In this document: one piece after another, positions 8,425 through 14,585 of the stretch
Layout: each line of letters starts with the position of its first letter
Position numbering within the stretch: position 1 is the first letter of the stretch
Assembly (NCBI GenBank): GCA_963597615.1
Contig: CAVBQS010000005.1
Span: forward strand, 1-30,976
Length of the DNA stretch: 30,976 nucleotides
Source of the DNA: CAKRJP01 sp963597615
GTDB taxonomy: Bacteria > Bacillota > Clostridia > Lachnospirales > Lachnospiraceae
Direction: 5' to 3'
Notes under the pieces: model-generated
The model's database searches: none
What the model was told of the DNA's origin: nothing
The model's input: the letters and a program-made list of their open reading frames with translations, nothing else
Program-made: the position numbers and the translations under genes

Positions 8425-9741
8425 TTAGTCCTCCATTTCGTTTAATAGTGTATCAAGCATATTCAAAACATCTGCATACGGAACACCTCGCCATTGTCCA
8501 CGAGATTCCCTTATTTCTTCACCTATTTTAGATAAATATAATACCTTTGCTCTAAACACCTCATCAGAGCAGAGTTTAAAACTTCGAAGTTTCAAATCTA
8601 GCTTTTTTAATTTTTCATATAACTCCGGGGTTACTTCTCTTCGTCTTTTATAAAAATTTAGAAGTTCCCCCCAATATGTATCGATGTACAACGATGTTAA
8701 ACCAAATTCATCTGTACAATCGATAGGGATTTGATTTTCCCACTCTCGAATATCAGTTATATCCCATTTCCTTGCCAGAATGCTTCTTAGCAAATTTAAA
8801 TGATCATAACCATTATTAACTCTTGGCTTCGCATCTGTTACATTCTTAATACAAATTGCATCGAAATCATTTAGATTTGATGGATTCATTAATAATCTGC
8901 GTTTATCTGCATTCATTGTATGAGCAGCATCTTTTTTTATAATCTCTGTAAATCCATCGACCGCTGAATCAAACAAAATATCAGTATTAACAAGAACCTC
9001 CGCGTTTGGCAATTGGTCAATAACAGCAGATACAATGATATTATTGCAATCTGTCACGACACGCTCGATTTTGTTCTTTTCCATATGAGCGAGTAATACT
9101 GTAATTTCATCCGTACTTATTTCTTTTAGCACATCAATAATATGTATATCTTTATCACTTGCATCAACAACCAGAACATAGCCTCGTATATGCTTCTTAA
9201 CTCTTTTCTGGTCATCCCATAAAAAAGAAAAAAGTCCCAATACTCTTGGCGTATAAAACAAATCACCACGCTCTATATCTTTCTGTTCAACCCATCGTTT
9301 TACTATTTGCCCAACAGCTTGTTTTGTAACTGAACTTTTTATTTTCTGCTCAACTTGCGAATATGAAAGATATGAAGCATATCTAACTATCAAGTTCTCA
9401 AGTCTCTTTGTTACATTTGCATTCTCATAGGCAAAATCGATAGGTTTCTGATAAAGGGTAAGATCACAATCCTCATTCAGGCAACGATATTTGTAAAACA
9501 AATAATGTAATGTTATAAACTTTGGTTTTTCTATATTTGAAGATATAACATCTAAATACTGTCGTTCATATTTACCATGATTCTTCATTCGCTGTTTACA
9601 CAAAGGGCAATCAGGAACAGCGGTATCTGTATTCATAGCATATATATTATAAGCATCACCTGCCGTAGCTACTAATTGCTCCAAGTCAAGTGTTTCATCT
9701 AATTCTTTCTCATATGCCTTCAATCTTCGAGGTTTCGACAT
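8425..9741 (-). CDS. ISL3-transposase-like protein, first gene of the hsd operon
   Basis: The 438-residue protein has the plan of ISL3-family transposases: a zinc ribbon (C45-x2-C48 and C87-x4-C92, with HGKYERQYLD between), a helix-turn-helix-like segment (LSYSQVEQKI to AVGQIVKRW, about 126-150), then an RNase H-like region. The second acidic position is retained (VVTD231) ahead of DQLPNAEVLVNTD, as in ISL3 enzymes. The first is not: where the family has a Gly-Ile-Asp-Glu/Asp-Phe type motif, this protein reads LGLFSF (168-173). It is therefore probably unable to transpose. I chose ATG 9741 because GGAGG lies 9 nt upstream; a TTG at 9765 is in frame but poorly placed. It ends 4 nt before hsdM, so it is likely co-expressed. 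A role as a DNA-binding regulator or accessory factor is inference. Confidence 0.8.
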   Translation of the reverse strand: MSKPRRLKAYEKELDETLDLEQLVATAGDAYNIYAMNTDTAVPDCPLCKQRMKNHGKYERQYLDVISSNIEKPKFITLHYLFYKYRCLNEDCDLTLYQKPIDFAYENANVTKRLENLIVRYASYLSYSQVEQKIKSSVTKQAVGQIVKRWVEQKDIERGDLFYTPRVLGLFSFLWDDQKRVKKHIRGYVLVVDASDKDIHIIDVLKEISTDEITVLLAHMEKNKIERVVTDCNNIIVSAVIDQLPNAEVLVNTDILFDSAVDGFTEIIKKDAAHTMNADKRRLLMNPSNLNDFDAICIKNVTDAKPRVNNGYDHLNLLRSILARKWDITDIREWENQIPIDCTDEFGLTSLYIDTYWGELLNFYKRRREVTPELYEKLKKLDLKLRSFKLCSDEVFRAKVLYLSKIGEEIRESRGQWRGVPYADVLNMLDTLLNEMED

Positions 9742-9769
9742 CTGTGCACCTCCAATCGTTATCAATTAT

Positions 9770-9798
9770 ATTATACCATCAAAGCACAAAAAACACAC
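9770..9798 (-). promoter_or_regulatory. Probable hsd operon promoter
   Basis: On the minus strand a TATAAT (9775-9770) lies 28 nt before the chosen start codon, with a second overlapping TATAAT at 9770-9765. The -35 position at 17-bp spacing (9793-9798) reads GTGTGT, which is poor and lies inside the first 20-bp repeat. A weak -35 overlapping a repeated site suggests regulation by the protein that binds the repeats. Confidence 0.55.
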
Positions 9799-9915
9799 CA
9801 CCTACTTTACGATTTTACACATCTTTTTATCAAGTATCTATTTTACCCACCACTTACTTTACGAGTGTATTCATAAACTAGCATTTTTATTTAAAACCCA
9901 CCATTCGCTTTACGA
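9793..9915 (-). repeat. Three 20-bp direct repeats with about 52-bp period
   Basis: Read on the minus strand, the units are TCGTAAAGTAGGTGGTGTGT (9812-9793), TCGTAAAGTAAGTGGTGGGT (9864-9845) and TCGTAAAGCGAATGGTGGGT (9915-9896). All have the same orientation and start 52 and 51 bp apart, close to five helical turns, so they lie on one face of the DNA. The 31-32 bp between them are AT-rich and unrelated. The first unit covers the -35 position of the hsd operon promoter and the third lies upstream of a possible divergent promoter. The simplest reading is an operator or iteron array. Confidence 0.8.
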
Positions 9916-9950
9916 ATGTCTCTATATTAAGCTTTAGTAATGTGCGATAA

Positions 9951-9956
9951 TATAAT
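9951..9956 (+). promoter_or_regulatory. Possible divergent promoter (-10 element)
   Basis: A perfect TATAAT lies on the plus strand about 90 nt before the 62-aa gene, but no good -35 element is at 17 bp. The site is just downstream of the third 20-bp repeat, so it could be activated or controlled by the same protein. The leader would contain the TGTCC-N8-GGACA hairpin at 10,008. Confidence 0.35.
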
Positions 9957-10007
9957 CAGAACAGTAAAGAGATGAACTTCTTCTCAAATACAAGATATCA
10001 TATCAGA

Positions 10008-10025
10008 TGTCCCATAAAAAGGACA
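10008..10025 (+). repeat. TGTCC-N8-GGACA repeat, copy 1
   Basis: The 18-bp sequence TGTCCCATAAAAAGGACA has 5-bp inverted arms and occurs identically at 13,412-13,429. Here it lies 20 nt before the start codon of the 62-aa gene, in the presumed leader. It could be an operator for a shared regulator or a small RNA hairpin. Confidence 0.6.
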
Positions 10026-10045
10026 CAGAAAGGAAGGATTTAAAA

Positions 10046-10234
10046 ATGGTAGAACTTAGAACCGCTCCAACATCCAAATCCCCAAAAGGGAAACTTGATG
10101 GTAAGTGGAATCCGGAGAACCACACCATCACAATTAGAAATCAAACATTAGGTATCGACACTATCTACTATCTTGATGACAGTACAGGAACTTGTACTAT
10201 TCTCGATACCGTCAGCATCACGAATGCTGCATAA
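10046..10234 (+). CDS. Hypothetical 62-aa protein
   Basis: I do not recognise the family. I chose ATG 10046 because AGGAAGG lies about 8 nt upstream; an in-frame ATG at 10007 would place the coding sequence across the TGTCC hairpin and has no ribosome binding site. The protein is small, polar and without membrane segments or signal peptide. The middle part (KLDGKWNPENHTITIRNQTLGIDTIYYLDD) looks like short beta strands. It stands alone, divergent from the hsd operon, and is followed by a strong terminator. A small accessory protein of the mobile element is one possibility, but nothing in the sequence points to a function. Confidence 0.6.
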   Translation: MVELRTAPTSKSPKGKLDGKWNPENHTITIRNQTLGIDTIYYLDDSTGTCTILDTVSITNAA

Positions 10235-10269
10235 CAACTGAATATCGACTGCATCCGCAGAGCTGCCAG

Positions 10270-10313
10270 ACGGCCTGGATGAACACTATCAAGGTGTTCC
10301 CAGGTCGTTTTTT
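10270..10313 (+). terminator. Rho-independent terminator after the 62-aa gene
   Basis: A long two-part stem, ACGGCCTGG with CCAGGTCGT outside and GAACAC with GTGTTC inside, encloses a 7-nt loop and ends in TTTTTT. It is a strong plus-strand terminator about 35 nt after the stop codon. Confidence 0.85.
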
Positions 10314-10347
10314 ATTATAGCAAATTTCCACTATTTTTTTCCAGTAG

Positions 10348-10438
10348 CTGGTCTTGGGATGACCAGTAAAAAAAGCAGCCATACTTGGGATTTGGACTCG
10401 CCCCGGCCAGGCTAAGTCTTATGTGACCAAATTCCAAG
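10348..10438 (+). other. Structured non-coding region (two hairpins)
   Basis: The 265 bp between the terminator at 10,313 and the 258-aa gene hold no large gene. They do hold a CTGGTC/GACCAG hairpin (10,348-10,366) and a large stem-loop whose outer 12-bp stem pairs CTTGGGATTTGG (10,384-10,395) with CCAAATTCCAAG (10,427-10,438), with one G-U pair. The loop of the latter contains a further GACT/AGTC pairing around a GC-rich core. CTTGGGAT occurs in both hairpins. No U-run follows, so these are not plain terminators. A small RNA, a leader structure or a protein-binding DNA site are all possible. Confidence 0.45.
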
Positions 10439-10498
10439 CAACCCGTTAACAGATTAGTTTAATAAGACACTGATCGGTTCAAACATGGAGGAATCCAC

Positions 10499-10612
10499 AT
10501 GAGAGCTGATCAAATAGCAAACAGAATATCTATCTGCAGAGGTTTCCTCCTCATTTTGTCAATCGTCGGAGGAAATCAATATGACAAAGCAGAAAAGATA
10601 TTTACATCATGA
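10499..10612 (+). CDS. Possible 37-codon leader peptide
   Basis: A short frame starts at ATG 10499 with GGAGG 7 nt upstream and runs past the start codon of the 258-aa gene, stopping at 10,612. The peptide starts MRADQIANRISICRGFLLIL. It has no recognisable family. Its interest is positional: ribosomes on it would cross the hairpin that covers the ribosome binding site of the next gene. It may be a real leader peptide used for translational coupling, or a chance frame after a chance GGAGG. Confidence 0.45.
   Translation: MRADQIANRISICRGFLLILSIVGGNQYDKAEKIFTS
10541..10577 (+). promoter_or_regulatory. Hairpin sequestering a ribosome binding site
   Basis: GGTTTCCTCC (10,541-10,550) pairs over 10 bp (one G-U) with GGAGGAAATC (10,568-10,577), which contains the GGAGG of the 258-aa gene. 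The loop is 17 nt. In the folded RNA the ribosome binding site is closed. Translation of the upstream 37-codon frame would open it. Confidence 0.55.
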
Positions 10613-11357
10613 AGTAAACCCAGTAACAGGACATGACCAGTGGTATTTCCCACAGGAAATCACTGTCCATCCAAAAGATTATAATAATGACCCGAATGCA
10701 TTTGAATCTGCACAGGAATATCTGAACAATTTAAAATATCAGACCGTTGTTGATATGAATGGCAACGCGGTTGTATGCGAAGTAGCCGATACCAAGCTCG
10801 GTTTCAGAGAGTTTAAAGCCATTTTCGTACCAGTACCATCCCATGAGATGTATCTTGAGTTAATCAAGGATGAGACGAAGAAACAATTCGATATGAAAAT
10901 GGACGGACGTTGTCCAATTCCTGCCGAGATTGGTGGGGTTAAAACCTGTCCATTACGCATTAATAATCCAGATTATGTCGAAGGCGGTGATATGCCTAAG
11001 ACAATTGCAAATAGCTGTGACAAGTGTATTTATTGTGCAAAGAAGCACGAGCATACTAAGGTAAACTTCTCTTCTCTCTCTGCAATTGGAGATGATGGAG
11101 AATCTATTGATTACGATGCTCCTTCACCTGCAAATTATTATGCTGGTGAGCAATACGAAAGAATCACAATTGCATTCCATTCTTTTTTGGAAATCAAAGC
11201 CCCTGACTTAGTGCATCTTGCTGAGAAATTATGTGACGAGTATCTTCGTAGCGAAGCTGCAAGAGAACTCGCAATTCCTTCAAGCACTGCACAGGGACAG
11301 CGCGACCGCTTAAAACATTTTCTTTCAGAGTTTCTTGCAAACTACGACAGCATCTAA
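10581..11357 (+). CDS. Hypothetical cysteine-rich 258-aa protein
   Basis: The family is not recognised. The start is supported by GGAGG 8 nt upstream. The protein is soluble and shows a central cysteine/histidine cluster (C110, then CPLR at about 122, CDKC and IYC at about 146-152, then KKHEH) that could bind zinc or another metal. The C-terminal segment RSEAARELAIPSSTAQGQRDRLKHFLSEFL resembles the helix-turn-helix pattern of sigma-70 region 4 or LuxR-like domains, but this is weak. It lies alone on the plus strand between two terminators and is preceded by an elaborate leader. A DNA- or RNA-binding regulator of the element is possible; no function is assigned. Confidence 0.7.
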   Translation: MTKQKRYLHHEVNPVTGHDQWYFPQEITVHPKDYNNDPNAFESAQEYLNNLKYQTVVDMNGNAVVCEVADTKLGFREFKAIFVPVPSHEMYLELIKDETKKQFDMKMDGRCPIPAEIGGVKTCPLRINNPDYVEGGDMPKTIANSCDKCIYCAKKHEHTKVNFSSLSAIGDDGESIDYDAPSPANYYAGEQYERITIAFHSFLEIKAPDLVHLAEKLCDEYLRSEAARELAIPSSTAQGQRDRLKHFLSEFLANYDSI

Positions 11358-11377
11358 TATAACTTGATATTTTTACA

Positions 11378-11411
11378 GGCACTGGTGGATTTTTCCATCA
11401 GTGTCTTTTTT
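11378..11411 (+). terminator. Rho-independent terminator of the 258-aa gene
   Basis: The stem pairs GGCACTGGTGGA with TCCATCAGTGTC (two G-U pairs) and is followed by seven T. It sits between converging genes; the U-run is only on the plus strand. Confidence 0.85.
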
Positions 11412-11823
11412 ACAAATCTAACTCTTTTAATCTAACCAACCATCTCTGAATTGCCCCGCTTTTCATAAAATCGAGCAATGCTCCTTCGCAAAACCTATCT
11501 GCTCTGATTGCACCAACCAAGAGCGCCAATACAGTCCGGGCATCAAGATCATCCACAATGGCACCTTCCATCGAATTTGTCCCCCATTCGATACCTGCTT
11601 TCTCCAGTATCTCTCCATAATTCTTCATATCGTATTCTGGATGTTCGTCCACAAATTTATACACAGCATCCTCAAATGTAATTGCTTCTCTACCATAATT
11701 TACATACGGCATCTGAATCGGATGCTCCGGGCTGCCATCATTTTCTTTATCAATTACCCAGTTGCCGTGTTCCTCACTATCCAATCTTTCAATAAAACCT
11801 GTCAGTTCCTGAAACATAGTCAT
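11410..11823 (-). CDS. DUF6508-like protein
   Basis: The 137 residues match what I know as the DUF6508 family: an N-terminal LTGFIERLDSEEHGNWVIDKEN, then PEHPIQMPYVNYG, and the C-terminal LDARTVLALLVGAIRADRFCEGALLDFMKSGAIQRWLVRLKELDL. The molecular function of the family is unknown to me. It has no signal peptide or membrane segment. The start codon overlaps the stop of the zinc-ribbon gene by 4 nt (ATGA), so the two are translationally coupled. It is the last gene of the small minus-strand run from 13,370. Confidence 0.75.
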   Translation of the reverse strand: MTMFQELTGFIERLDSEEHGNWVIDKENDGSPEHPIQMPYVNYGREAITFEDAVYKFVDEHPEYDMKNYGEILEKAGIEWGTNSMEGAIVDDLDARTVLALLVGAIRADRFCEGALLDFMKSGAIQRWLVRLKELDL

Positions 11824-12395
11824 TCCTCTACATCAAATATCTTTCCAAAGAACCCCATTACCAAATTATCAATCGTACCTCCGCCAAGGTCACCTTTGAT
11901 GATTCTCTTTCTGTTATCAGAATAAGTCACCTGTAGGTTATACCCACAACCGTCAAGGACTTCTGCCACAATAACTTCTTCCGGATATTTGTTCATTACC
12001 TTCTGAAATTCACGAAACAGTTCCATTGTCTTTTGCTCCGACACTTGTTTTTTTTCAGAAAATAATGCTTTTCTGCTTCTTCCTTGGTAATCATATTTTC
12101 TAGTAGTTCCATCTGCATAGATCTCGTACACCCATGCACGTGCCATATCAATCGTACATAGTCCTTGCTCAAACACTCTGATACGCATTTTCTTAATAGC
12201 TTCAGCAGGCAGAGAATCCAATGACCATCTATGATTACAATCCAGACAGCCATAGTCCTCTTGGTGTGTGAATACCATACAACCGCCAAGGATAATTTCT
12301 CCACGCTCCGAAGCCTCCCAAGCCTCTGGTGCGGGATACCCATACATAATCGGTGCTGTATGTTCTGATTTGCATTTTGGACATATTACTTTCAT
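11820..12395 (-). CDS. Zinc-ribbon hypothetical protein
   Basis: The 191-residue protein starts with a clear treble-clef or ribbon pattern: MKVICPKCKSEHTAPI, with a second pair in YGCLDCNHRWS about 50 residues later. Similar N-termini occur in many uncharacterised bacterial proteins. A middle segment (EIYADGTTRKYDYQGRSRKALF) and the C-terminal half (ILDGCGYNLQVTYSDNRKRIIKGDLGGG) look like a small beta-rich domain. It has no signal peptide. The stop overlaps the start of the DUF6508 gene by 4 nt, so the two are probably made together. The role is unknown; metal binding is likely from the cysteines. Confidence 0.7.
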   Translation of the reverse strand: MKVICPKCKSEHTAPIMYGYPAPEAWEASERGEIILGGCMVFTHQEDYGCLDCNHRWSLDSLPAEAIKKMRIRVFEQGLCTIDMARAWVYEIYADGTTRKYDYQGRSRKALFSEKKQVSEQKTMELFREFQKVMNKYPEEVIVAEVLDGCGYNLQVTYSDNRKRIIKGDLGGGTIDNLVMGFFGKIFDVEE

Positions 12396-12426
12396 AACAC
12401 CATCTCTTTCTTTTGTCGAATCACAC

Positions 12427-12837
12427 TTATAGAATCCATTTTCCTGTATACAAATCTAAGAACTTTTCCAGTTTAATATCTGATTGAAATTCGTCCCCAT
12501 ATTCCCCGGCACGAGTCTGATCATCCAACTTAAATGAAATATTGTACAACTTTCCCGTCTTCGTCTTTTTAATGAGGTTATTATCCAAGAAAAATTGTAT
12601 AACCTTCTTATGCCCCTCTAAGTCATCACACTCAAGGTAAAAGCAAGAAACACCTGTTGCATCATCACTATGTTTAGACTCTGCCACAATGCCTAACTCA
12701 ACTGCATCCTTACAAATCTTTGCGACAAATTCCTCATCATCAAAGAAATACATCCATTTGCCACATTTATGTTTATCAAGGTTCTTAGCCTCCTCGGATA
12801 CATAAAATACCCAACCTCCAAAATTTATGATTTTCAT
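12427..12837 (-). CDS. Hypothetical protein, 136 aa
   Basis: The family is not recognised. The reading frame is open from a GTG at 12846, but I prefer the ATG at 12837 because AGAGGTGA lies 6-8 nt upstream. The protein (MKIINFGGWVFYVSEEAKNL) is soluble, acidic and without cysteine clusters; the part SKHSDDATGVSCFYLECDDLEGHKKVIQFFLDNNLIKK suggests an alpha/beta fold with a beta-strand pairing region. It follows the GNAT gene with almost no gap, so co-expression is expected. A role in the same pathway as its neighbours is inference only. Confidence 0.6.
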   Translation of the reverse strand: MKIINFGGWVFYVSEEAKNLDKHKCGKWMYFFDDEEFVAKICKDAVELGIVAESKHSDDATGVSCFYLECDDLEGHKKVIQFFLDNNLIKKTKTGKLYNISFKLDDQTRAGEYGDEFQSDIKLEKFLDLYTGKWIL

Positions 12838-12842
12838 TCCAA

Positions 12843-13370
12843 TCACCTCTCAATCTTGTACTTGCGAATCATTGTAATATCTTCGTCAGTGAGCAATCCC
12901 TGTTCTTTTCCCATATCAATCATCGACTGTGGCAAAAGGGTGCGTTCCTGCACAAGAACAGCACCAATGGACTCAGCTATCTTCTGACTTGCAATATTAT
13001 CGACATCAGCCTTCCAAACGAAATATTCAACATTATCCCATTCTCGTACCAGAGAATAAAGCAATTTGATGGCTCGCTTTCCATATCCGTTACCCATATA
13101 CTCTGTAAGCATATCAATGCCAAATTCTGGATGAGTTGGGTTACCCATGTCCAATTGGCAGAATCCACAGATATCCCCTGTGGATTTCAACTCAATAACA
13201 TAAAGTATCACATCTTTATTTTGTATCTGCTCCCATAACGTTGGGAACACCATATCATAGTTATTTCCAAGAACCGAACGGCTCTTTGCCATTGTATAAT
13301 AAATATTTTTGTAGGCTTCCTCCATCGGTCGGATTCCTACTATCTCATCTTCAATTAAATATCTGCTCAT
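12843..13370 (-). CDS. GNAT-family N-acetyltransferase
   Basis: The protein matches the RimJ/RimL-like GNAT fold: an N-terminal VGIRPM, central beta strands (VILYVIELKSTGDICGFCQL), and the acetyl-CoA loop region EYMGNGYGKRAIKLLYSLV, followed by NIASQKIAESIGAVLV. The substrate is not evident. I chose ATG 13370 (MSRYLIED) because AAAGGAAG lies 6 nt upstream and a TATAAT lies about 25 nt upstream; an open frame reaching to 13439 would include the promoter. It is the first gene of the minus-strand run down to 11,410. Its promoter overlaps the TGTCC-N8-GGACA repeat. Confidence 0.8.
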   Translation of the reverse strand: MSRYLIEDEIVGIRPMEEAYKNIYYTMAKSRSVLGNNYDMVFPTLWEQIQNKDVILYVIELKSTGDICGFCQLDMGNPTHPEFGIDMLTEYMGNGYGKRAIKLLYSLVREWDNVEYFVWKADVDNIASQKIAESIGAVLVQERTLLPQSMIDMGKEQGLLTDEDITMIRKYKIER

Positions 13371-13394
13371 AGCCATCTTCCTTTCACTGTCCCT

Positions 13395-13423
13395 ATTATA
13401 GCACGACACAGTGTCCCATAAAA
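13395..13423 (-). promoter_or_regulatory. Promoter of the GNAT gene run
   Basis: On the minus strand TATAAT (13400-13395) is preceded at 16-17 bp by TTTTAT or TTTATG (about 13417-13423). The -35 lies in the centre of the 18-bp TGTCC-N8-GGACA repeat (13412-13429), and a GACACTGTGTC palindrome sits in the spacer. A repressor bound there would block the polymerase. Confidence 0.6.
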
Positions 13424-13429
13424 AGGACA
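13412..13429 (-). repeat. TGTCC-N8-GGACA repeat, copy 2
   Basis: This is identical over 18 bp to 10,008-10,025. It covers the -35 element of the GNAT promoter, which fits an operator better than a transcribed hairpin. Which regulator binds is not shown; the XRE protein encoded at 14,372 is one candidate from the same island. Confidence 0.6.
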
Positions 13430-13442
13430 GTAACGACAAACA

Positions 13443-13459
13443 GGGAGCAAAACGCTCCC
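13443..13459 (-). terminator. Weak terminator after the GIY-YIG gene
   Basis: GGGAGC and GCTCCC form a 6-bp stem with a 5-nt loop 7 nt after the GIY-YIG stop. The following minus-strand tail (TGTTTGTCG) is only moderately U-rich, so termination may be partial. Confidence 0.5.
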
Positions 13460-13465
13460 CGCCTA

Positions 13466-14308
13466 CTAAATATTATACTCTTTCAGTTTTTTCCCATTCT
13501 CGTCTAACCAGTATTCATTGCCAGATACATAACTTTGCGTAACGATATCTGCTGCCGCTGTCGGTGAAGAAAATGTATATTCTTTGATGAATGTTCCATT
13601 TTCAATCACTCCCGACTCCTTCAATTTTTCCAATAGATCAAAATATCTGCTCTCCTGAAAAGTCTTTGAACCGCACTGCTCGACAATTTTACTGCCAGTA
13701 CATACGGTAAATCCACTCTCCGAATTAAAGCCTTTCGCATCTGCACCTGTCTTTGTCCTGCAGTAAAAGAACGTCCTCTCCTGTGACGATGCACCTGTCG
13801 AACTCTCCAATATGCTATAACCGATGGCACCCATCAGCATATTCACGTTATCCGTGAACTCTTCCATTGCGGCCAACTCAGCTCTTTTCAGCGTCATCTG
13901 TGGTGATGACTTCTGTGTAAGGAGTTCATACTTACTCGACATTTTTACCTGCAAGCAATAAAAATTCTCAAGATATTTAATCAGCGCCTTATTCAAATCC
14001 TTACCCGATACGCACACTGCAGTCTGCCAGAAGAACTTCTCTGTACCCTTCTTATGTGATTGAATATGCTGTTTCAGTCGCAGGAGCAGATTCTCCGCTT
14101 CCCCAACATAGACTGCCTCTCCGTCTTCCTCATCCTTGCAGAACAAGAAATAGACTCCCGGTTTATCCAACTCAGCACCCTCATATGTACCGACTTCTTT
14201 ACGCGGAATTTTTATAACCATACCATTCCAATTAAGCATCTCTAACTCAATAGGACCGTCTGCCGATCCTGTCGGAAGAAATATATTGATGGATTTCGAA
14301 TAAGCCAT
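13466..14308 (-). CDS. GIY-YIG nuclease-like protein with DUF4357 domain
   Basis: The 280 residues have a GIY-YIG domain in the first half: GVYFLFCKDEEDGEAVYVGEAENLLLRLKQH (about 51-82), where GVYFLF and VYVGEA correspond to the two name-giving strands and R77 to the conserved Arg; a later ENFYCL supplies the Glu. The C-terminus has a DUF4357 signature (SPTAAADIVTQSYVSGNEYWLDENGKKL). Proteins of this plan are common in Firmicutes genomic islands and are often called excinuclease-like, but their targets are not known. The start has an AAAGGAAG site upstream. It is a single gene between the XRE gene and the GNAT run. A role in defence or DNA processing is inference. Confidence 0.8.
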   Translation of the reverse strand: MAYSKSINIFLPTGSADGPIELEMLNWNGMVIKIPRKEVGTYEGAELDKPGVYFLFCKDEEDGEAVYVGEAENLLLRLKQHIQSHKKGTEKFFWQTAVCVSGKDLNKALIKYLENFYCLQVKMSSKYELLTQKSSPQMTLKRAELAAMEEFTDNVNMLMGAIGYSILESSTGASSQERTFFYCRTKTGADAKGFNSESGFTVCTGSKIVEQCGSKTFQESRYFDLLEKLKESGVIENGTFIKEYTFSSPTAAADIVTQSYVSGNEYWLDENGKKLKEYNI

Positions 14309-14371
14309 TGACTGCCACTTCCTTTACACATTTTTCTCTATTCTACCACATATGCAGTATTTCCGAACTTT

Positions 14372-14584
14372 CTATTCTTTCCCTTCTTCGAAAAAGAAGA
14401 TTTCTTCAACAGTACGGTCAAACACTTTTGCAATGTCCATTGCCAGTTTTAAAGATGGATTGTATTTGCCATTTTCAAGATTACCTATGGTCTCTCTTCT
14501 GACGCCCACTAATGTAGCCAATTCCACTTGTTGCATATTTCGTTCTTTACGTAACTCATGAAGTTTGGTTTTAAGTATTGCCAT
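14372..14584 (-). CDS. Small XRE-family transcriptional regulator
   Basis: The 70-residue protein is a one-domain helix-turn-helix regulator of the YozG/Cro type: LHELRKERNMQQVELATLVGVRRETIGNLENGKYNPSLKLAMDIAKVFDRTVEEIFFFEE. ATG 14584 is 1 nt after the stop of the membrane-protein gene; an in-frame ATG at 14608 would overlap that gene. The pair (small membrane protein and small XRE regulator) is a common unit in Firmicutes. The regulator probably controls the shared promoter upstream, where a 7-bp inverted repeat brackets the start of transcription. Confidence 0.85.
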   Translation of the reverse strand: MAILKTKLHELRKERNMQQVELATLVGVRRETIGNLENGKYNPSLKLAMDIAKVFDRTVEEIFFFEEGKE

Positions 14585-14585
14585 A

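Noticed and set aside
8425..9780. A mobile ISL3 insertion sequence
   Set aside because: No terminal inverted repeats or target duplications were seen, the gene lies 4 nt before hsdM in one operon, and the first catalytic Asp motif is altered.
9793..9915. A small CRISPR array (20-bp repeats, 31-32 bp spacers)
   Set aside because: Only three diverged units are present, the repeats differ at several positions, they are shorter than usual, and no cas gene is near. The position over the hsd promoter fits operators better.
10384..10438. A tRNA or tRNA-like gene
   Set aside because: The stem-loop has no acceptor, anticodon and T arms in the right order; it is one long stem.
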